Assembly (NCBI RefSeq): GCF_965213555.1
Contig: NZ_OZ243890.1
Span: forward strand, 3,472,001-3,536,000
Direction: 5' to 3'
DNA: 64,000 nucleotides
From: Acuticoccus sp965213555
GTDB taxonomy: Bacteria; Pseudomonadota; Alphaproteobacteria; Rhizobiales; Amorphaceae
A program made the translations under genes and the position numbers. The notes below the pieces were generated by a model, which had not been told where the DNA came from, did no database searches, and saw nothing but the letters and a program-made list of their open reading frames with translations. Each line of letters starts with the position of its first letter. The stretch's first letter is position 1. Shown here in pieces: positions 60,938-64,000 of the stretch.

Positions 60938-60966
60938 GACCTAGCACCTGCCCCTCGGCCTTTCAA
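60938..60966 (-). promoter_or_regulatory. Promoter of tRNA-Leu
   Basis: Minus-strand TTGAAA (60966-60961), a 17-base spacer and TAGGTC (60943-60938), placed 12 bases before the tRNA 5' end. The -10 is weak but the spacing is ideal. Confidence 0.5.
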
Positions 60967-61058
60967 GCGGCCGACCGCCGCTTTACATCCGGTGATCCCC
61001 ATCGTCGAACGCGTCTGTCCGGGACAGGCACCGCACAGCGCGGCAGCGATGGCGCCCC

Positions 61059-61781
61059 ATGGAGCGGACCGTGATGAACGCATCGTCGACCGATCCCGCG
61101 GCACGGGACAGGCGACCCGTCGACTGGGCGATCTCGGACGGGCTGACGGACTACGACGCCGCGGTCCGCGCCATGGACGCGCGGTCGACCCAGGTGGCCG
61201 AGGGCGGACCGGAGTGCGTCTGGCTCCTCGAGCACCCCGCGCTCTACACCGCCGGCACCAGCGCGGACCCCGCCGACCTCAAGGACCCGGGCCGCCTGCC
61301 GGTCGTCCGCGTCGGCCGCGGCGGCCAGTACACCTATCACGGCCCGGGCCAGCGCATCGCCTACCTCATGCTCGACCTGCGCGACCGGGGCCGCGACGTG
61401 CGGGCCTACGTCCACGCGCTCGAGGGCTGGGTGATCGACGCGCTCGCCGCGTTCAACGTGGATGGCGAGCGGCGGGAGGGGCGTGTCGGCGTGTGGGTGC
61501 GTCGGCCGGGCGGATCGGGCGAGGCGAAGATCGCCGCCATCGGCGTGCGGGTGCGCCGCTGGGTGACGCTGCACGGAGTCGCGCTCAACGTGGAGCCGGA
61601 CCTTTCGCACTACGCCGGCATCGTGCCGTGCGGCGTGCGCGAGCACGGCGTCACCAGCCTCGCCGACCTCGGCCGCATCGTCACCATGGAGGAGGTTGAC
61701 GCGGCGCTGCGCGAAGCGTTTCAGGATCGCTTCGGTCGGGTCCGTGGCGCCGTCCCCCCACTTGCCGTGGAGACGGCGTGA
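61059..61781 (+). CDS. lipB: Lipoyl(octanoyl) transferase LipB
   Basis: 240 residues. RVGRGGQYTYHGPGQRIAYL is the octanoyl-ACP binding region, the lysine in EAKIAAIGVRVRRWV and the cysteine in GIVPCGVREHGV form the catalytic pair. It moves octanoyl from ACP to lipoate-dependent enzymes. An ATG at 61074 is an alternative start. It ends 8 bases from the convergent acylphosphatase. Confidence 0.96.
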   Translation: MERTVMNASSTDPAARDRRPVDWAISDGLTDYDAAVRAMDARSTQVAEGGPECVWLLEHPALYTAGTSADPADLKDPGRLPVVRVGRGGQYTYHGPGQRIAYLMLDLRDRGRDVRAYVHALEGWVIDALAAFNVDGERREGRVGVWVRRPGGSGEAKIAAIGVRVRRWVTLHGVALNVEPDLSHYAGIVPCGVREHGVTSLADLGRIVTMEEVDAALREAFQDRFGRVRGAVPPLAVETA

Positions 61782-61789
61782 GCCGTCCC

Positions 61790-62065
61790 TCACGCCGTCG
61801 GCAGGACGATAAACCCCTCGACGCCAGGATCCTCGGCAGGGTCGAGGCCGATGCCGGTCACCTTGGCGGACACGGGGCCCTTACGGCAGGCGGCAAGCAG
61901 CGCGTCCGTCGCCTCCGTGCTGCCGACCACCACCGCCTCGACACGACCGTCGGGGAGGTTGCGGACCGTCCCCTTCAAGCCGCGCGCCATCGCCTCGCGG
62001 CGCAGCCAGTCGCGGTAGCCGACCCCCTGCACGCGTCCCTCGATGAGGAAGCGCGTCGCCCTCAC
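61790..62065 (-). CDS. Acylphosphatase
   Basis: 91 residues. EGRVQGVGYRDWLRREA holds the phosphate-binding arginine and GTVRNLPDGRVEAVV the catalytic asparagine. It hydrolyses acyl phosphates. The ATG overlaps the stop of the biotin carboxylase gene (ATGA), so they are co-expressed. Confidence 0.95.
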   Translation of the reverse strand: MRATRFLIEGRVQGVGYRDWLRREAMARGLKGTVRNLPDGRVEAVVVGSTEATDALLAACRKGPVSAKVTGIGLDPAEDPGVEGFIVLPTA

Positions 62066-64000
62066 TCGAACTCCAGGAGCACGGCGTCGACGGCAAGGCT
62101 CGCCCCCTCGGCGACGTGCACGGTCTTGATGGTGCCCGACCGCTCGGCGCGGATGACGTTCTCCATCTTCATCGCCTCGATGACGGCGAGGGCCTGCCCG
62201 TCCTCCACCGCGTCACCGGCCGCGACGTTCAGCGAGACGACGAGGCCCGGCATCGGGCAGCGCACCGTCTTGCCCGCGTCCGCCGCGTTCGCCTTGGGCA
62301 TGATCGCCTCGAGGTCGGCGATGCGCGGCCGGCGGACCCTCACCCGCAAGCGAACGCCACGGTGGGTGAGCACGGTGTCGCGCGCGCCCCGCGCGAGGCT
62401 CATCACGACGGGCGCCCCGTCCACCGTGCCGCTCCAGACCCCGTCGCGACGGTCGCCAGGGACGACGTGGACCGCACCGTCCTCGAACGTCACGGTGATG
62501 CCGTCGGCGCGAGCCTCCACCGTCCCGTCGAGGCGGACGTCGTCGTCGAACAGGCAGGCGAGGCGACCGGGAGCGGGCGTCGGGTGCGCGCCGAAGGTGG
62601 CGCGCTGGCGGGCGCGGCGCGCCTCCTCGGCGAAGGCCACCGCCGCCATCGTGCGGCGCACGGCCTCGCCCGGGACGAGCGTCGCCCGTTCAGCGAACTC
62701 CTCAGCGATGAAGCCCGTGGACAGGCGCCCTTCGCGCCAGCGCGGGTGCGCCATCAGCGCGCCGAGGAAGGCGCCGTTGTGGCGGATCCCCTCGATGGCG
62801 ACCCCGTCGAGCGCCGATCCCATGGCTTCCACCGCCGCCTCGCGGTTCGGCCCGTGGGTCACGATCTTGGCGATCATCGGGTCGTAGTAACGCGAGATCT
62901 CGGACCCCTCGACGACGCCCGTGTCCACCCGCACCGTCGTCTCCCCGGACCGCTCGTCCGGCATCCTGAGCCGCCGCAGCCGGCCGATGGAGGGCAGGAA
63001 CTTGCGGTCCGGATCCTCGGCGTAGAGCCGCGCCTCCACCGCCCAGCCGGACGGCTTGATGGCCTCCTGCGCGTGGCGCAGCGGCTCGCCGGCGGCGACG
63101 CGGATCATCTCCTCCACGAGGTCGAGGCCGGTGATGAGCTCGGTGACGGGGTGCTCCACCTGGAGCCGCGTGTTCATCTCCAGGAAGAAGAAGTTCGCCT
63201 CCTGGTCGGCGACGAACTCCACGGTCCCTGCGGAATCGTAGTCCACCGCCTTGGCGAGGGCGACGGCCTGGGCCCCCATCGCGGCGCGCGTGTTCTCGGT
63301 GAGGAGCGGGGAGGGGGCCTCCTCGATGACCTTCTGGTTGCGCCGCTGGATGGAGCACTCGCGCTCCAGCAAGTGAATGACGTTGCCGTGCTTGTCGCCG
63401 AGCACCTGGATCTCGATGTGGCGCGGCTCGACGATGAACTTCTCGACGAAGACGCGGTCGTCACCGAACGAGGACGCAGCCTCCGAGCGCGCGCGATCGA
63501 CGCCCTCGGCGACCTCCGCCCTCGAGTGGGCGATGCGCATCCCCTTGCCGCCGCCGCCGGCGGACGCCTTGATCATGACCGGGTAGCCGATCTCCTCGGC
63601 GATGCGCACGGCCGCCTCGGCGGTCTCCACCGCGCCCGCGCCGCCGGGGACCGTCGAGACGCCGGCCGCCTCAGCCCGGCGCTTGGATTCGATCTTGTCG
63701 CCCATCGCCTCGATGGCCGAGGCGTTCGGTCCGATGAACACGATCCCCGCCTCCGACAATGCCCTCGGGAAGGCGGCGCGCTCGGACAGGAAGCCGTAGC
63801 CAGGATGCACGGCGCCCGCCCCGGTCCGCGCCGCGGCGTCGAGGATGGCGTCGATCTTCAAGTACGACTCGGTGGCAGGCGGCGGGCCGAGGCGCACGGC
63901 CTCGTCCGCCATCTCCACATGGGGGGCATGACGGTCGGCGTCGGAGTAGACCGCGACGGTGCCGATCCCGAGGCGTTGGCAGGTGCGCATGACGCGGCAG
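62062..64000 (-). CDS. Acyl-CoA carboxylase biotin-containing subunit (PccA/MccA-type), 5' end cut by window
   Basis: At least 645 residues are present; the frame runs past the right edge and the N-terminal about 15-20 residues (usual LIANRGEIA start) are missing. Biotin carboxylase motifs KASAGGGGKGMRIAHS and EMNTRLQVEHPVTELITGLD are followed by a BT domain and a C-terminal biotinyl domain with VIEAMKMENV. It charges biotin with bicarbonate for propionyl-CoA or 3-methylcrotonyl-CoA carboxylase; the two cannot be told apart here. An HMG-CoA lyase remnant 6 kb away hints at leucine breakdown, but only weakly. Confidence 0.94.
   Translation of the reverse strand, partial: CRVMRTCQRLGIGTVAVYSDADRHAPHVEMADEAVRLGPPPATESYLKIDAILDAAARTGAGAVHPGYGFLSERAAFPRALSEAGIVFIGPNASAIEAMGDKIESKRRAEAAGVSTVPGGAGAVETAEAAVRIAEEIGYPVMIKASAGGGGKGMRIAHSRAEVAEGVDRARSEAASSFGDDRVFVEKFIVEPRHIEIQVLGDKHGNVIHLLERECSIQRRNQKVIEEAPSPLLTENTRAAMGAQAVALAKAVDYDSAGTVEFVADQEANFFFLEMNTRLQVEHPVTELITGLDLVEEMIRVAAGEPLRHAQEAIKPSGWAVEARLYAEDPDRKFLPSIGRLRRLRMPDERSGETTVRVDTGVVEGSEISRYYDPMIAKIVTHGPNREAAVEAMGSALDGVAIEGIRHNGAFLGALMAHPRWREGRLSTGFIAEEFAERATLVPGEAVRRTMAAVAFAEEARRARQRATFGAHPTPAPGRLACLFDDDVRLDGTVEARADGITVTFEDGAVHVVPGDRRDGVWSGTVDGAPVVMSLARGARDTVLTHRGVRLRVRVRRPRIADLEAIMPKANAADAGKTVRCPMPGLVVSLNVAAGDAVEDGQALAVIEAMKMENVIRAERSGTIKTVHVAEGASLAVDAVLLEFE

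Overview
This window reads as chromosomal DNA of a very GC-rich alphaproteobacterium, most likely of the order Hyphomicrobiales (Rhizobiales). The evidence is: a DUF1153/SciP cell-cycle regulator next to mnmA with a candidate CtrA box; the CorC-like protein - aroB - aroK / xerD - accA - L,D-transpeptidase order; many TRAP and TTT secondary transporters; 4-base ATGA/GTGA stop-start overlaps throughout. No genus can be named from the sequence alone. It holds about 60 protein genes, two tRNAs, one decayed insertion sequence and several repeats. There is no CRISPR array, rRNA operon or prophage.

Layout. 1-3.9 kb: a tightly overlapped set (crotonase-like, quinone oxidoreductase, type II dehydroquinase, AroE-like, HpcH/HpaI aldolase); two of its members lack textbook catalytic or binding residues. 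3.9-4.5 kb: IS630-type remnant with its terminal inverted repeats. 4.5-15.5 kb (minus strand): TTT transporter TctCBA, a split UxaA/SuyAB-type dehydratase, a TRAP transporter, an isopropylmalate/tartrate dehydrogenase homologue, a GntR regulator and a sulfatase. 15.6-18.5 kb: a second sulfatase translationally coupled to an unrecognised 463-residue protein. 18.6-22.5 kb: a complete D-hydantoin module (D-carbamoylase, hydantoinase, hydantoin racemase) plus a flavin-reductase-like protein, with a candidate sigma-54 promoter. 22.6-28.6 kb: sugar epimerase, PfkB kinase, phosphopantetheinyl transferase, phosphoesterase and two divergent 2-hydroxyacid dehydrogenases.

28.7-36.3 kb: a plus-strand catabolic run: class II aldolase, family III CoA-transferase, thioesterase, acyl-CoA dehydrogenase, SDR, a PEP-mutase/isocitrate-lyase family lyase and an aconitase-type hydratase of two subunits. 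The last three genes match the arrangement expected for a dialkylmalate (2,3-dimethylmalate-like) hydratase-lyase pair. 36.4-44.6 kb (minus strand): TRAP transporter, acyl-CoA ligase and a single-chain biotin-dependent acyl-CoA carboxylase in one transcription unit. Together 4.5-44.6 kb looks like a large catabolic region for organic acids, amino-acid derivatives and sulfated or sulfonated compounds.

44.8-64 kb is mostly core: tRNA-Met, methyltransferase, mnmA, sciP, NUDIX, CorC-like protein, aroB, aroK, xerD, accA, L,D-transpeptidase, then a small variable patch (a 27-bp tandem repeat, an HMG-CoA lyase gene interrupted by two compensating indels, an SPW membrane protein, a low-GC intergenic stretch, manganese catalase), then mgtE, tRNA-Leu, lipB, acylphosphatase and a biotin-carboxylase subunit cut by the window edge.
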